Below are positions 36,755 through 47,090 of a stretch of 64,000 bases of DNA, piece after piece (the stretch's first letter is position 1; the number at the start of each line of letters is the position of its first letter). The stretch is from contig CAMQVY010000005.1 of the NCBI GenBank assembly GCA_947038405.1, positions 1 to 64,000 of the forward strand, read 5' to 3'. The DNA is from an uncultured Rikenellaceae bacterium (GTDB taxonomy: Bacteria; Bacteroidota; Bacteroidia; Bacteroidales; Rikenellaceae). The notes beneath the pieces are model-generated. The model ran no database searches. It worked only from the letters and a program-made list of their open reading frames with translations, and had not been told where the DNA came from. A program made the position numbers and the translations under genes.

Positions 36755-38818
36755 CTAAAATAAACTACCTTGTGTTATATTATTTACATTTTCGATCTCT
36801 ATCGTATTAACTTTAACATCAACTGAGGGTGAAACCATATTAATAAACTCATTTTCAGAGATAATTTTAATATTTAGTTTAGTCGCCTTTGTTAACTTTG
36901 CAGGACCAATTTTTGTTCCTGCAATGAGATAGTTTGTATTTGATGAGACTGAAGATAGAATTTTACCACCGTGTTGCTCTATTATGGCTTTGAGTTCATC
37001 TCTACTGTGTAGGATAAATGATCCTGAAATAACGAAACTTTTGCCAGATAGATTGTCTGAAACTAACTCTACACTCTCTGCGCTCATTTGCAAATTTGCA
37101 GCACTTAGACGTCTAATTATATCCAAATTATTTTCATCTTTGAAGTAATCTTGAATACTCTCTGCTATTTTACTCCCTACTTCGTCAGCCTCTATAAGTT
37201 GCTCTACGCTTGCAGACATTATTGCATCTAATGTTTTAAAGTGTGATGCAATATACTTTGCAGTTGTCTCGCCAACAAATCTTATTCCAAGTGCAAAAAG
37301 TACTCTTGAAAATGGAATATTACGAGAATTAGCTACCCCTTTTACTATATTATCAGCAGATTTTGTGCCTAATCTTGGTAGTGACTCTAGTTGGTCATGG
37401 CGTAAACTGTATAGGTCTGCAATATTATTAACCAGACCATTGTTATGAAGTAGTACGATAGTTTCTCCGCCTAAACCATCTATATTCATCCCTTTACGAG
37501 CGACAAAATGTTCAATGCGTCCTAAAATTTGAGGAGCACAACCTCCTTGATTGGGACAGTATGATTTAGCTTCGCCTTCAAATCTTACTAATGGTGTTCC
37601 GCACTCTGGGCAGCTAAATATATACTCAAAGACTTCACTCTCAGAACTTCGCATTGATAGCTCAACCTCTGTTATTTTGGGTATTATCTCTCCGCCTTTC
37701 TCAACGTAGACCATGTCTCCAACTCGAATATCAAGAAGAGTTATCTGGTCTGAGTTATGAAGAGAGGCTCTTTTTACAGTAGTTCCTGCTAATTGTACTG
37801 GTTCTAGATTTGCAACTGGAGTTATAGCTCCTGTTCTACCTACCTGGAAATCAACTGAGATTAATTTAGTTAGTGCTTGTTCAGCTTTGAATTTATATGC
37901 AACAGACCATTTAGGTGCTTTTGCTGTCGTTCCTAACTGCTTTTGAATGTCGTATCTATTTACCTTTACAACAACACCATCTGTTGCATACGGTAACTCT
38001 ACACGCAGTTTGTCAATTGACTCAACATAACTCCAAATGTCATTAATATTTGAACAACGTTTAACGTGTTCAGAGACTTTGAACCCCCACTTCTTCAGTT
38101 GTTGGATATTGTCGTAGTGGTTTTTATATGGTAGATTTTCGCCGAGTAGATTGTATATATAACAATCCAAATTACGCTTAGCTACAACAGATGAGTTTTG
38201 TAATTTAAGTGTTCCTGCCGCTGCATTTCGAGGATTTGCAAATGGTTGTTCGTCATTTAATTCACGATCAGCATTGAGTCTGTCAAATGAACTGTAAGGT
38301 AGTAGGATTTCTCCTCTCACCTCAAAATAATCGGGATACCCACTTCCATGTAGCTCTAGTGGTACACTATTTATTGTCCGCACATTTTCAGTAACGTCAT
38401 CTCCTGAAGTACCATCTCCTCGAGTAACAGCCTTTAGTAACTTCCCGTCTTCATATATGATACAGATTGCTGTTCCATCGAATTTAAGTTCACACACATA
38501 TTCTACTGAACTCTCTAGCTCCTCCTCGACTTTACGACAAAAATCACTTAGTTCATCTTGAGAGTATGTGTTTGATAATGATAACATTGGATAGCGATGT
38601 TTCACACTCTCAAATCCATTTGATTGATCACTACCAACTCTTTTTGTTGGAGAGTTTATATCATCAAATTGAGGGTAACTACTCTCCATATCCTGAAGCT
38701 CTCTCAACAGTACATCAAAATCAAAATCACTTATGACGGGATAATTTTCAACATAATACCTGTAATTATGACTATTAATCTCTTTTCGTAACGCTTCAAT
38801 CTTACTCTTTATATCCAT
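36755..38818 (-). CDS. ligA: NAD-dependent DNA ligase
   Basis: 687 residues with all expected parts: the Ia domain (YYVENYPVISDFDFD), the adenylated lysine Lys112 in ELKFDG, an OB fold, a four-cysteine zinc finger (CPECG ... CPNQGGC), helix-hairpin-helix repeats, and a C-terminal BRCT domain (LSGKSFVISGSF ... NTNYLIAG). It seals nicks in replication and repair using NAD. It is preceded by a long hairpin that separates it from clpX. Confidence 0.98.
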   Translation of the reverse strand: MDIKSKIEALRKEINSHNYRYYVENYPVISDFDFDVLLRELQDMESSYPQFDDINSPTKRVGSDQSNGFESVKHRYPMLSLSNTYSQDELSDFCRKVEEELESSVEYVCELKFDGTAICIIYEDGKLLKAVTRGDGTSGDDVTENVRTINSVPLELHGSGYPDYFEVRGEILLPYSSFDRLNADRELNDEQPFANPRNAAAGTLKLQNSSVVAKRNLDCYIYNLLGENLPYKNHYDNIQQLKKWGFKVSEHVKRCSNINDIWSYVESIDKLRVELPYATDGVVVKVNRYDIQKQLGTTAKAPKWSVAYKFKAEQALTKLISVDFQVGRTGAITPVANLEPVQLAGTTVKRASLHNSDQITLLDIRVGDMVYVEKGGEIIPKITEVELSMRSSESEVFEYIFSCPECGTPLVRFEGEAKSYCPNQGGCAPQILGRIEHFVARKGMNIDGLGGETIVLLHNNGLVNNIADLYSLRHDQLESLPRLGTKSADNIVKGVANSRNIPFSRVLFALGIRFVGETTAKYIASHFKTLDAIMSASVEQLIEADEVGSKIAESIQDYFKDENNLDIIRRLSAANLQMSAESVELVSDNLSGKSFVISGSFILHSRDELKAIIEQHGGKILSSVSSNTNYLIAGTKIGPAKLTKATKLNIKIISENEFINMVSPSVDVKVNTIEIENVNNITQGSLF

Positions 38819-38846
38819 AATTTATTTATTTTGATAGAAATATAAT

Positions 38847-38902
38847 AGAAAACGAAGTTTTCAGAAAAGTTTTATCAAATTTTCCTGAAAACTTCGTTTT
38901 CT
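38847..38902 (-). terminator. Long hairpin between clpX and ligA
   Basis: About 22 bp of stem (38847-38868 with 38880-38902, one bulged C) and an 11-nt loop. It contains the GAAAAC/GTTTTC palindrome seen at three other places. On the minus strand it follows clpX, so it probably ends that operon, though the T-run is broken. Confidence 0.7.
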
Positions 38903-38933
38903 GCCATGAGTCTATAACGAAAATATTTTCTCC

Positions 38934-40196
38934 TTATTTTGCAGATTGAGCTAACTTAGCTTTGTCAATCTTCTCTTTAGCGTATTCAATTGTAACCTCA
39001 AAGTCTCCAACACTATCTTTTGATGGTAACTCAAACATTATATCAATCATAATTGACTCACAAATAGAGCGTAAACCCCTAGCGCCTAGCTTATACTCCA
39101 TAGCCTTATCAACAATATAATCTAAAACCTCATCATTGAATTTAAGTTCGATACCATCAAATTCAAATAGTTTATGATATTGCTTTATAATTGCATTCTT
39201 TGGCTCAGTAAGAATCGAACGTAAAGCATCTCTATTCAGTGGCTCAAGGTATGTTAAAACTGGCAGTCGACCAATTAACTCTGGAATTAAACCAAAAGAT
39301 TTTAAATCTTGAGGTAAAATATACTGCATAATATTATCAGTATCAATACGATGCTTATTAAGTTGACCATAACCTACAGCATGTGTATTCATCCTTTGTG
39401 TAATCTTCTTCTGAACTCCATCAAATGCACCTCCGCATATAAATAGTATATTCGCAGTATTCACTTGAACAAATTTTTGATCTGGATGTTTACGACCACC
39501 TTCGGGAGCAACATTTACAACAGTTCCCTCTAAGATTTTCAAAAGAGCTTGTTGAACTCCCTCTCCTGAAACATCTTTAGTAATTGATGGATTATCTCCT
39601 TTTCTAGCTATTTTGTCAATTTCGTCGATGAAGATAATTCCTCGCTCTGCTAATGCAACATCATAGTTTGCTACCTGAAGTAGTCTCGATAAGATACCTT
39701 CAACATCCTCTCCAACATAACCAGCTTGAGTTAAAACTGTTGCATCTACAATCGTAAATGGAACGTGTAGTAACTTAGCGATAGTACGAGCAAGAAGAGT
39801 TTTACCTGTTCCAGTCTCGCCAACCATTATGATATTAGACTTGTCAATCTCAATTTTGTTATTATCCTCTTCGCTGTGCATCAAACGTTTGTAGTGATTG
39901 TATACAGCTACAGACATATATTTCTTCGCAGAGTCTTGACCGATAACATATTGATCTAAGAAGTCTTTAATCTCTTTGGGTTTTAATAACTCTCCAATTT
40001 TAATCTTCTTAGGTCTATTGCTCTTCTTCTTAATAATTTCAGACTCTAGTAATACATGATATCCTCTATCAATACATTTATCACATATACATATTTCAGG
40101 TGAAAGACCTGAAAATGTCATTTTAGCGTCATAGCGAGGTGATCCGCAAAATGAACAGTTATCACCATCAACATTGTTACTCCTCTTCTTAGCCAT
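38934..40196 (-). CDS. clpX: ATP-dependent Clp protease ATP-binding subunit ClpX
   Basis: 420 residues. The N-terminal zinc-binding domain has Cys14, Cys17, Cys38 and Cys41. Walker A is GETGTGKT (126-133) and Walker B lies in [13 protein letters not shown]. The pore loop appears as GYVG, and the [13 protein letters not shown] segment is ClpX-specific. It unfolds tagged proteins and feeds them to ClpP. Its ATG shares one base with the clpP stop (TAATG), so translation is coupled. Confidence 0.98.
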   Translation of the reverse strand: MAKKRSNNVDGDNCSFCGSPRYDAKMTFSGLSPEICICDKCIDRGYHVLLESEIIKKKSNRPKKIKIGELLKPKEIKDFLDQYVIGQDSAKKYMSVAVYNHYKRLMHSEEDNNKIEIDKSNIIMVGETGTGKTLLARTIAKLLHVPFTIVDATVLTQAGYVGEDVEGILSRLLQVANYDVALAERGIIFIDEIDKIARKGDNPSITKDVSGEGVQQALLKILEGTVVNVAPEGGRKHPDQKFVQVNTANILFICGGAFDGVQKKITQRMNTHAVGYGQLNKHRIDTDNIMQYILPQDLKSFGLIPELIGRLPVLTYLEPLNRDALRSILTEPKNAIIKQYHKLFEFDGIELKFNDEVLDYIVDKAMEYKLGARGLRSICESIMIDIMFELPSKDSVGDFEVTIEYAKEKIDKAKLAQSAK

Positions 40197-40870
40197 TATT
40201 TATCTCTTTTTTTCAATACATCGTCAATTAACCCATATTCAACAGCCTCTTGTGCCTTCATCCAGTAATCTCTATCTGCATCTTTTTCGATTTTCTTATA
40301 AGATGCTCCACTATGAAGAGATATAATATCATAAAGTTCCTTTTTCAACTGCATGATCTGCTTTGCAGTGATCTCAATGTCAGATGCTTGACCTTGAGCT
40401 CCACCCAATGGTTGGTGAATCATAACACGAGAGTGGGGTAGTGCTAAACGTTTTCCCTTCTCTCCTGCTGTCAGTAATACTGCTGCCATGCTTGCTGCCA
40501 TTCCTGTACAAATAGTTGAAACATCAGAGTCAATTAGTTGCATAGTATCATATATTCCTAAGCCAGCACTTACAGAACCACCTCCAGAATTAATATAGAT
40601 TTGAATATCTTTTTTAGGATCTACGGATTCAAGAAATAATAGTTGTGCTTGAATTATATTCGCAGCATCGTCGTATATAGGTACGCCTAAGAATATAATT
40701 CTGTCCATCATCAATCTCGAAAATACATCCATTGTCGCAACATTTAGTTGACGCTCTTCGATGATTGTTGGAGATATATATGATGTGCTAATAGATTGGA
40801 AATCATGTAGTTTAAGGCTACTAATACCTAGATGTCCTTTTGCATATTTTTCAAATTCGCTCATTTTCAT
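40196..40870 (-). CDS. clpP: ATP-dependent Clp protease proteolytic subunit ClpP
   Basis: 224 residues with the catalytic triad Ser127 (GMAASMA), His152 (MIHQPLGG) and probable Asp201 (DRDYWM). The hydrophobic N-terminal processing region is longer than in E. coli, with an alternative ATG at codon 3. It forms the tetradecameric chamber that works with ClpX. The order tig-clpP-clpX is the classical one. Confidence 0.98.
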   Translation of the reverse strand: MKMSEFEKYAKGHLGISSLKLHDFQSISTSYISPTIIEERQLNVATMDVFSRLMMDRIIFLGVPIYDDAANIIQAQLLFLESVDPKKDIQIYINSGGGSVSAGLGIYDTMQLIDSDVSTICTGMAASMAAVLLTAGEKGKRLALPHSRVMIHQPLGGAQGQASDIEITAKQIMQLKKELYDIISLHSGASYKKIEKDADRDYWMKAQEAVEYGLIDDVLKKRDK

Positions 40871-40887
40871 ATCAAATGTTTATCCTA

Positions 40888-40936
40888 AAACTCCACGATA
40901 GGAGCTATGTCTAAATATAGTTCTATCGTGGAGTTT
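40888..40936 (-). terminator. Terminator-like hairpin between tig and clpP
   Basis: Outer stem 40888-40900 with 40924-40936 (13 bp), one bulge, then an inner 7-bp stem (40902-40908 with 40917-40923, one G-T). On the minus strand TTTTAGG follows. It may partly separate tig from clpPX. Confidence 0.65.
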
Positions 40937-40986
40937 AAAGAGTCTAAAACTATTTAAATTATTTATATGTCTCCTCTACTATTGTA

Positions 40987-41040
40987 GTTTGCTATGCGCA
41001 GATAACAACCTTTTTGAGGTGGTGCTGTGAGCTTGCATGG
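40987..41040 (-). repeat. Diverged two-hairpin repeat, copy R6
   Basis: On the minus strand the piece CTGCGCATAGCAAAC matches the R1 tail CTGCGTCTAGCAAAC, and a preceding TGC...CAGCACC part matches the core loosely. The hairpins themselves are decayed. It lies between tig and clpP. Confidence 0.45.
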
Positions 41041-41078
41041 AGACACAAAATTATTAAAACAGTTTTTGAGATTTATAT

Positions 41079-42413
41079 TTACTGTTTATTTAACTCGTCA
41101 ACTATTTTTCCGAAATCTTCAACAGAAACAGTTTTATCTTCAGTTGTAAACATTGGAATCACTGCGTCAATTACTTTACGCTCATATAGTTTCTCATAAA
41201 TTTTGTTAGCCTCTTCTTTGTTAGAAAGAACCTGCTCTGCATATTGAGTTAACATTGCGTCCTCAAGAGAAGCCATTCCGTATTGAGCAAATTGCATTAG
41301 TGTTAATGCTTTAGCCTCCTCAAGAACGTCATCTTTAGTAACCTCAATATTTAACTCTTTAACATAGTGCTTTTGGATAAGATTCCAACGCATCATATTA
41401 AGGAATGGAGTGAAATCTTTTTCAATCTCTTCCATTGTGAATTTACCTTCGTTGATTGTGAACAACCACTTCTTCAAAAATGCCTCTGGCATAACCAATG
41501 CAGCTTTGTCAAGAATCATCTTCTTAACATCAATTGAAAATAGTTGATTTGTTTCACGACCTAGTTCAGCTCCGATTTGTCCCTTAATGTACTCCTCAAG
41601 ACCCTTCTCATCTGTAATATTTCCCTCTGGGAAAGCCATTTTGAAGAACTCCTCGTTTAATTCAGGGTTAGCAAATTTACGAATATTAGTAATTGTAAGT
41701 TTGAAATTAGGGTTAATTCCCTCTAACTCTTCTGCTTTAACTTGAAGAATAGATGCACGCTGCTCAGTTGTTTTGTAAAGCTCCTCGATGTTAACTTCCA
41801 TCTCATCACCAATTTTCTTGCCAATGAATGGTTTTCTATCCTCTTCGCTCATTGAGATTAGACCAACATATGCGTCAGTAACATTAATCTCTGTATTGTC
41901 TAAAGTAACAGTTAATGCTTCGTCTAACTCAACAACAGGAACATCTACCAATTTACCAAATTTACGTAGGTAGTTCTCGCGGTAGCTAGAAGACATCTCT
42001 TCGTTTATCTCAATATTATTTTTTACAACAACATCTTTGTCTGTAAAATCGATTTTAACCTCAGGTGATGCTGCAAATTCAAATATGAATTCGTGCTCTG
42101 TATTGTTATCAAAATCAAGAGCTACTTGATCTGTGCTAGGGATAACATCTCCAATAAAGTTGATTCCTTCGCTTTCGATATACTCAAAACATGCTTTTGA
42201 AGCTGCTCTGTAAGCCTCTTCTGCAACTGCTCCTTTTTTGTACATCTTGCTAACAACACCCATTGGAACCATACCTGGACGGAATCCTGGTACGTTTGCT
42301 TTGCGCTTGTACTCACGAAGAGCTTTTTCTACTGCTTCGTTATAATCAACTTCACTAATTGTGACTTTCAATAAAGATGTTAAATCTTCACGATTTTCTC
42401 TTACAATATTCAT
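41079..42413 (-). CDS. tig: Trigger factor
   Basis: 444 residues. The N-terminal ribosome-binding domain shows the conserved start (EVDYNEAVEKALREYKRKANVPGFRPGMVP) with the GFRPG signature near residue 43. The prolyl-isomerase-like middle domain is short and degenerate, as usual for Bacteroidota trigger factors, and the C-terminal helical domain follows. It is the ribosome-bound chaperone for nascent chains. It precedes clpP and clpX on the same strand with its own promoter. Confidence 0.93.
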   Translation of the reverse strand: MNIVRENREDLTSLLKVTISEVDYNEAVEKALREYKRKANVPGFRPGMVPMGVVSKMYKKGAVAEEAYRAASKACFEYIESEGINFIGDVIPSTDQVALDFDNNTEHEFIFEFAASPEVKIDFTDKDVVVKNNIEINEEMSSSYRENYLRKFGKLVDVPVVELDEALTVTLDNTEINVTDAYVGLISMSEEDRKPFIGKKIGDEMEVNIEELYKTTEQRASILQVKAEELEGINPNFKLTITNIRKFANPELNEEFFKMAFPEGNITDEKGLEEYIKGQIGAELGRETNQLFSIDVKKMILDKAALVMPEAFLKKWLFTINEGKFTMEEIEKDFTPFLNMMRWNLIQKHYVKELNIEVTKDDVLEEAKALTLMQFAQYGMASLEDAMLTQYAEQVLSNKEEANKIYEKLYERKVIDAVIPMFTTEDKTVSVEDFGKIVDELNKQ

Positions 42414-42462
42414 ATTATTTTGCTTAATAAATTTTAATCTTTTAAATCTAAAATAGATACTA

Positions 42463-42492
42463 CAAATGTAGTTATTTTATATGAGACCTCAA
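42463..42492 (-). promoter_or_regulatory. tig promoter
   Basis: On the minus strand TACATTTG (42470 to 42463) with TTG 19 bp upstream (42492 to 42490). Confidence 0.6.
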
Positions 42493-42520
42493 AATAAATT
42501 TTGGTAATTGAGGCTCTAGC

Positions 42521-42560
42521 AAAATAAGTGAAAAAAACGTAAGTTTTCTTCACTTATTTT
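42521..42560 (-). terminator. Terminator-like hairpin downstream of prs
   Basis: 18-bp stem (42521-42538 with 42543-42560, one mismatch) with a GTAA loop; the arms end in A and T runs. It lies about 60 bp past the prs stop, beyond repeat R7. Confidence 0.7.
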
Positions 42561-42563
42561 ATT

Positions 42564-42618
42564 GATTTGCCCTCCCACTATACACGAGCTATGCTGTGTG
42601 GTTGCAGGGAACATATAG
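42564..42618 (-). repeat. Diverged two-hairpin repeat, copy R7
   Basis: On the minus strand it contains CCCTGCAACCACACAGCATAG and later GAGGGCA, aligning with the array copies at 59221-59534. Hairpin 1 keeps only CTG/CAG, and hairpin 2 is interrupted by an extra AT-rich piece. It is just past the prs stop. Confidence 0.6.
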
Positions 42619-42622
42619 TTAT

Positions 42623-43564
42623 TTAGAATATAAATCTAGAACTAATCTCTTTGTAATTGTGAACTCTCTCGATAACGTCTGAGAATAGATCCGCAACACC
42701 TAATACTGTAAATTTAGATAGGTCTTGTGTTTGATCTAAAGCGATTGTATCAGTAACAATAATCTCTGATAATTGACTCGCATTGATTCTATCGTATGCT
42801 GGACCTGACAATACAGGGTGAGTGATAGCTGCTCTAACACTCTTTGCACCTCTACTCATAAGCATATCTGCCGCTTTCGTAATTGTACCTGCTGTGTCAA
42901 TCATATCATCTAAGATGATAATATTTCTATCTTCAACATCTCCAATTGCAGTCATACTACCAACAACATTCGCTTTTTCGCGTTGCTTATGGCTAATAAT
43001 CATAGGAGCATTTAAATATTGAGAGTATGCGTGAGCACGTTTTGCCCCTCCCATATCTGGAGCTGCAATCGAAAGATTCTCAATTTTCAAGCTATTTAGG
43101 TAAGGGATAAAAATACCACTAGCATATATATGATCAACTGGAATATCGAAGAATCCTTGAATTTGATCTGCATGAAGGTCCATTGTCATAATTCTATCAA
43201 CACCTGCAGCAACAAGTAAATTTGCAACAAGTTTTGCTCCGATAGAAACTCTAGGACGATCTTTTCTGTCTTGTCGTGCCCATCCGAAATATGGCATAAC
43301 TGCGATTACACGATGAGCTGAAGCTCTATGTGCAGCATCAATCATTAGAAGTAACTCCATTAGGTTGTCTGTTGGAGGAACTGTCGACTGTATGATAAAT
43401 ACAGTACAACCTCTAATACTTTCATTGAACGATGGTTGAAATTCACCATCACTGAATTCAAGTACTGAAGAGTCTCCAACTTCAGTACCATAACTTTTTG
43501 CTATTCGCTCTGCAAGATCACGTGACTCTCTACATGCGAAAAATTTTAGCTTATGTATCGCCAT
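42623..43564 (-). CDS. prs: Ribose-phosphate pyrophosphokinase (PRPP synthase)
   Basis: 313 residues, the usual class I length. The ATP-site flexible loop FGWARQDRKDRPRVSIGAK, the MTMDLHADQIQGFF segment and the PRPP-binding loop IILDDMIDTAGTI are intact. It makes PRPP from ribose 5-phosphate and ATP for nucleotide, histidine and tryptophan synthesis. It is monocistronic, with a TACTTTTG box 33 bp before the start. Confidence 0.97.
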   Translation of the reverse strand: MAIHKLKFFACRESRDLAERIAKSYGTEVGDSSVLEFSDGEFQPSFNESIRGCTVFIIQSTVPPTDNLMELLLMIDAAHRASAHRVIAVMPYFGWARQDRKDRPRVSIGAKLVANLLVAAGVDRIMTMDLHADQIQGFFDIPVDHIYASGIFIPYLNSLKIENLSIAAPDMGGAKRAHAYSQYLNAPMIISHKQREKANVVGSMTAIGDVEDRNIIILDDMIDTAGTITKAADMLMSRGAKSVRAAITHPVLSGPAYDRINASQLSEIIVTDTIALDQTQDLSKFTVLGVADLFSDVIERVHNYKEISSRFIF

Positions 43565-43596
43565 TATATTTATAGGTATAGGATTTGTTTATGGTA

Positions 43597-43604
43597 CAAA
43601 AGTA
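43597..43604 (-). promoter_or_regulatory. Putative -7 element of prs
   Basis: TACTTTTG on the minus strand, 33 bp before the prs start codon; no TTG at the usual spacing. Confidence 0.45.
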
Positions 43605-43644
43605 CGATATTATAAGATAATTATAAAATTTTATACAATCTTTT

Positions 43645-44241
43645 TTAATAATTTTTCAGACATGTATCAATAAAAGAGAGAATTTCTTCTTTTCCTGTTT
43701 TTTTCTCTGCTGAAGTAACGAACATTGTTGGGAGTTCTTCCCATTGTTCTAATAATCTTTTTTTGAATGCAGCGATATTGGAGTGTGTCTGACTGGTAGA
43801 TTGTTTGTCGCACTTAGTAAATACAATGCCAAAGGGGATACCCTGATTTCCCAACATTTCAATAAATTCAAGATCTATTTTTTGCGGCTCAAGTCTTGAG
43901 TCAATAAGTACAAACAGATAGTGCATCTTGTCACAGTTCTGTACGTAATTAAGGATTAATTTTGAAAACTCGCCTCTAGCTTGCTTTGAAACTCTCGCGT
44001 AGCCATATCCAGGTAAGTCGACGATATACCAACCATTATTGATTGTAAAGTGATTAATGAGTTTTGTTTTTCCTGGAGTTCCACTCACTTTTGCTAATCC
44101 ATTTTTTGAAGTTAGCATATTGATTAACGATGATTTACCAACGTTACTTCGTCCGATAAATGCAAATTCCAAAAAATCATCATTAGGTATTTGTGAGAGC
44201 TTTTGGCTACTACACTTAAATTCCGCTGAAGTTATATTCAT
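43645..44241 (-). CDS. engB: Ribosome biogenesis GTP-binding protein YsxC/EngB
   Basis: 198 residues of the EngB branch of TRAFAC GTPases. G1 is GRSNVGKSS, G2 lies in GTPGKT, G3 is DLPGYG and G4 is TKCDK; G5 appears as TSAEKKTG. It assists assembly of the large ribosomal subunit. It is a single gene with its own promoter (TTG-19-TACCTTTG). Confidence 0.95.
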   Translation of the reverse strand: MNITSAEFKCSSQKLSQIPNDDFLEFAFIGRSNVGKSSLINMLTSKNGLAKVSGTPGKTKLINHFTINNGWYIVDLPGYGYARVSKQARGEFSKLILNYVQNCDKMHYLFVLIDSRLEPQKIDLEFIEMLGNQGIPFGIVFTKCDKQSTSQTHSNIAAFKKRLLEQWEELPTMFVTSAEKKTGKEEILSFIDTCLKNY

Positions 44242-44269
44242 TCTATGTAATTAAAATATTTAATATCGG

Positions 44270-44299
44270 CAAAGGTAATAAAAACTAATAGTTTCCCAA
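44270..44299 (-). promoter_or_regulatory. engB promoter
   Basis: On the minus strand TACCTTTG (44277 to 44270) with TTG at 44299-44297, spacing 19. Confidence 0.6.
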
Positions 44300-44348
44300 C
44301 TATATAAATACTATTTGTTGGTTGTGTGACCGCCATAGTACATAAAAA

Positions 44349-44384
44349 AAAGAGCAGAGTGTCAATGAAGACAATCTGCTCTTT
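44349..44384 (-). terminator. Rho-independent terminator of gapA
   Basis: AAAGAGCAGA pairs with TCTGCTCTTT (10 bp) around a partly structured 16-nt loop; a T-run follows on the minus strand. It is 19 bp past the gapA stop. Confidence 0.85.
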
Positions 44385-44403
44385 ATGTATGATACAATTA
44401 AAA

Positions 44404-45435
<1,032 letters not shown>

Positions 45436-45452
45436 TTATTAAATTTTCGACA

Positions 45453-45483
45453 CAAAAATAGATATTATTTACTTCGCAAACAA
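45453..45483 (-). promoter_or_regulatory. gapA promoter
   Basis: On the minus strand TATTTTTG (45460 to 45453) with TTG at 45483-45481, spacing 20. Confidence 0.6.
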
Positions 45484-45592
45484 ATATTGGCGAGATAACT
45501 TTACAATTATTTAACGTTGAAGTTCAAATGCTAGTTTTGTGTCCTATGTATTATTGTTTGATGCTTAGTAATGGGTAATGAATATTTATCGT

Positions 45593-46348
45593 TTATAATG
45601 TAGCTAACTTTGCTCGTTTTGCCATTGCTGAGGCAAAGACAAACTCATTTAACTCCTTATTATCGGATCTTAATATATCATCATTACTACCTTCCCACCA
45701 CTTGTTACCTTTGTGTATGTAGACTATTTTATCGCCAATCTCCATAACAGAGTTCATGTCATGGGTATTTATAATTGTTGTTATCTGGTACTCTTGTGTA
45801 ATCTCTTTGATTAGATTGTCGATAACGCATGATGTCACAGGATCTAGTCCTGAGTTAGGTTCGTCACAAAATAGGTACTTAGGGTTCAATACGATTGCGC
45901 GTGCAATAGCTACACGCTTGACCATACCTCCACTAATTTCGGCAGGGTAGCGTTGGTTAGCATTTAATAGTTCAACTCTATTTAGACAGAAATTAACTCT
46001 CTCTAACTTCTCCTCTTCGGTTTGGTTAGTGAAGAGATCTAGTGGCAGTTTTACATTATCCTCTACGGTTGATGAGTCTAGTAGTGCGCCACCTTGGAAT
46101 ATCATTCCAATATCTTTTCTTATTCTCTTTAGGTCCTTGAAGTTAAGGTCTGAGAAACATACATCATCATAGTAAATTGATCCACTGTCAATAGGGTGTA
46201 ATCCAACTAGAGATTTCAGCAGCACAGTTTTCCCTGATCCACTTTGACCTATAATAAGGTTTGTTTTGCCCTGTTCAAAAACTGTAGTAATGTTATTGAG
46301 TACAATGCGATCATTGAATGATTTAACTAGGTTTTCGGTGCGGATCAT
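45593..46348 (-). CDS. ABC transporter ATP-binding protein, MlaF-like
   Basis: 251 residues. Walker A is GQSGSGKT (34-41), the signature is SGGMVKRVAIARA and Walker B is YLFCDEPNSGLD, a pattern typical of MlaF/Mce-type ATPases. It overlaps the MlaE-like permease gene by 4 bp, so the two proteins form one transporter. In Gram-negatives this system moves phospholipids between inner and outer membrane. The usual MlaD/MCE-domain partner is not encoded next to it. Confidence 0.93.
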   Translation of the reverse strand: MIRTENLVKSFNDRIVLNNITTVFEQGKTNLIIGQSGSGKTVLLKSLVGLHPIDSGSIYYDDVCFSDLNFKDLKRIRKDIGMIFQGGALLDSSTVEDNVKLPLDLFTNQTEEEKLERVNFCLNRVELLNANQRYPAEISGGMVKRVAIARAIVLNPKYLFCDEPNSGLDPVTSCVIDNLIKEITQEYQITTIINTHDMNSVMEIGDKIVYIHKGNKWWEGSNDDILRSDNKELNEFVFASAMAKRAKLATL

Positions 46349-47088
46349 CCTATTAAGATTAACTGAGTTATTATTAAATTGAAGATCAATATTGTTATTG
46401 AGCTAACTACAACAGCTTTAGTACTTGCTTTTCCCACTTCGAGTGAATTACCCTTAGCATAGTAGCCATAAAATCCAGATATAGATGTAATTATTGCGGC
46501 AAATACTGCTGTTTTAATAAGAGAGTATGTGATTGAAAATGGTTTGAAATCCATTTTTAATCCATCTATATATGTATCTGGGTTCATAATACCTGTAAAC
46601 ATTGCGACAAAATATCCTCCTGCGCATCCGATACCGATACTTAGTATTGTAAGGAATGGAAAAAAGAGTACTGTTGCTATGATTTTAGGTAGTATAAGGT
46701 ATCCTGCTGAGTTTACTCCCATAATTTCTAGGGCATCAATCTGCTCTGTAATTCTCATTGTTCCAATTTCAGAGGCGATGTTACTTCCAACCTTACCTGC
46801 TAATATCAGTGCTACAACAGTGGAGCTAAACTCCATAATCATCACCTCTCTGGTTGCATATCCAATCAGAACTTGTGGTATAAATGGTGACTCTAAGTTG
46901 ATTGACATCTGTAGTGTGACAACTGCTCCCATAAATATTGAGATAATAGCTGCTATGCCAATTGAATTGAAACCAAGAGCTTCGACTTCAAATAAAATTC
47001 GTTTTCTATATATTTTAATCTTTTCGGGCTTAGAAAAGACTTTTGTCATTAGTATATAGTACTTGCCCAGAAATTCAAAAAACCTCAT
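46345..47088 (-). CDS. MlaE-family ABC transporter permease
   Basis: 247 residues with five or six membrane helices. The MlaE/YrbE pattern is clear: FEVEALGFNSIGIAAIISIFMGAVVTLQ, then the VVALILAGKVGSNIASEIGTMRITEQIDALEIMGVNS segment, which is the coupling region of this family. It lies 2 bp after the DUF4834 gene and overlaps the MlaF-like gene by 4 bp. The predicted role is phospholipid or related lipid transport across the envelope. Confidence 0.94.
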   Translation of the reverse strand: MRFFEFLGKYYILMTKVFSKPEKIKIYRKRILFEVEALGFNSIGIAAIISIFMGAVVTLQMSINLESPFIPQVLIGYATREVMIMEFSSTVVALILAGKVGSNIASEIGTMRITEQIDALEIMGVNSAGYLILPKIIATVLFFPFLTILSIGIGCAGGYFVAMFTGIMNPDTYIDGLKMDFKPFSITYSLIKTAVFAAIITSISGFYGYYAKGNSLEVGKASTKAVVVSSITILIFNLIITQLILIG

Positions 47089-47090
47089 AA

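Noticed and set aside
46529-47059. A 176-codon open frame on the plus strand
   Set aside because: It lies opposite the well-supported MlaE permease gene and has no family resemblance; it is a shadow frame. The same holds for 3464-3931 opposite blaR1 and 17054-17620 opposite dnaJ/grpE.
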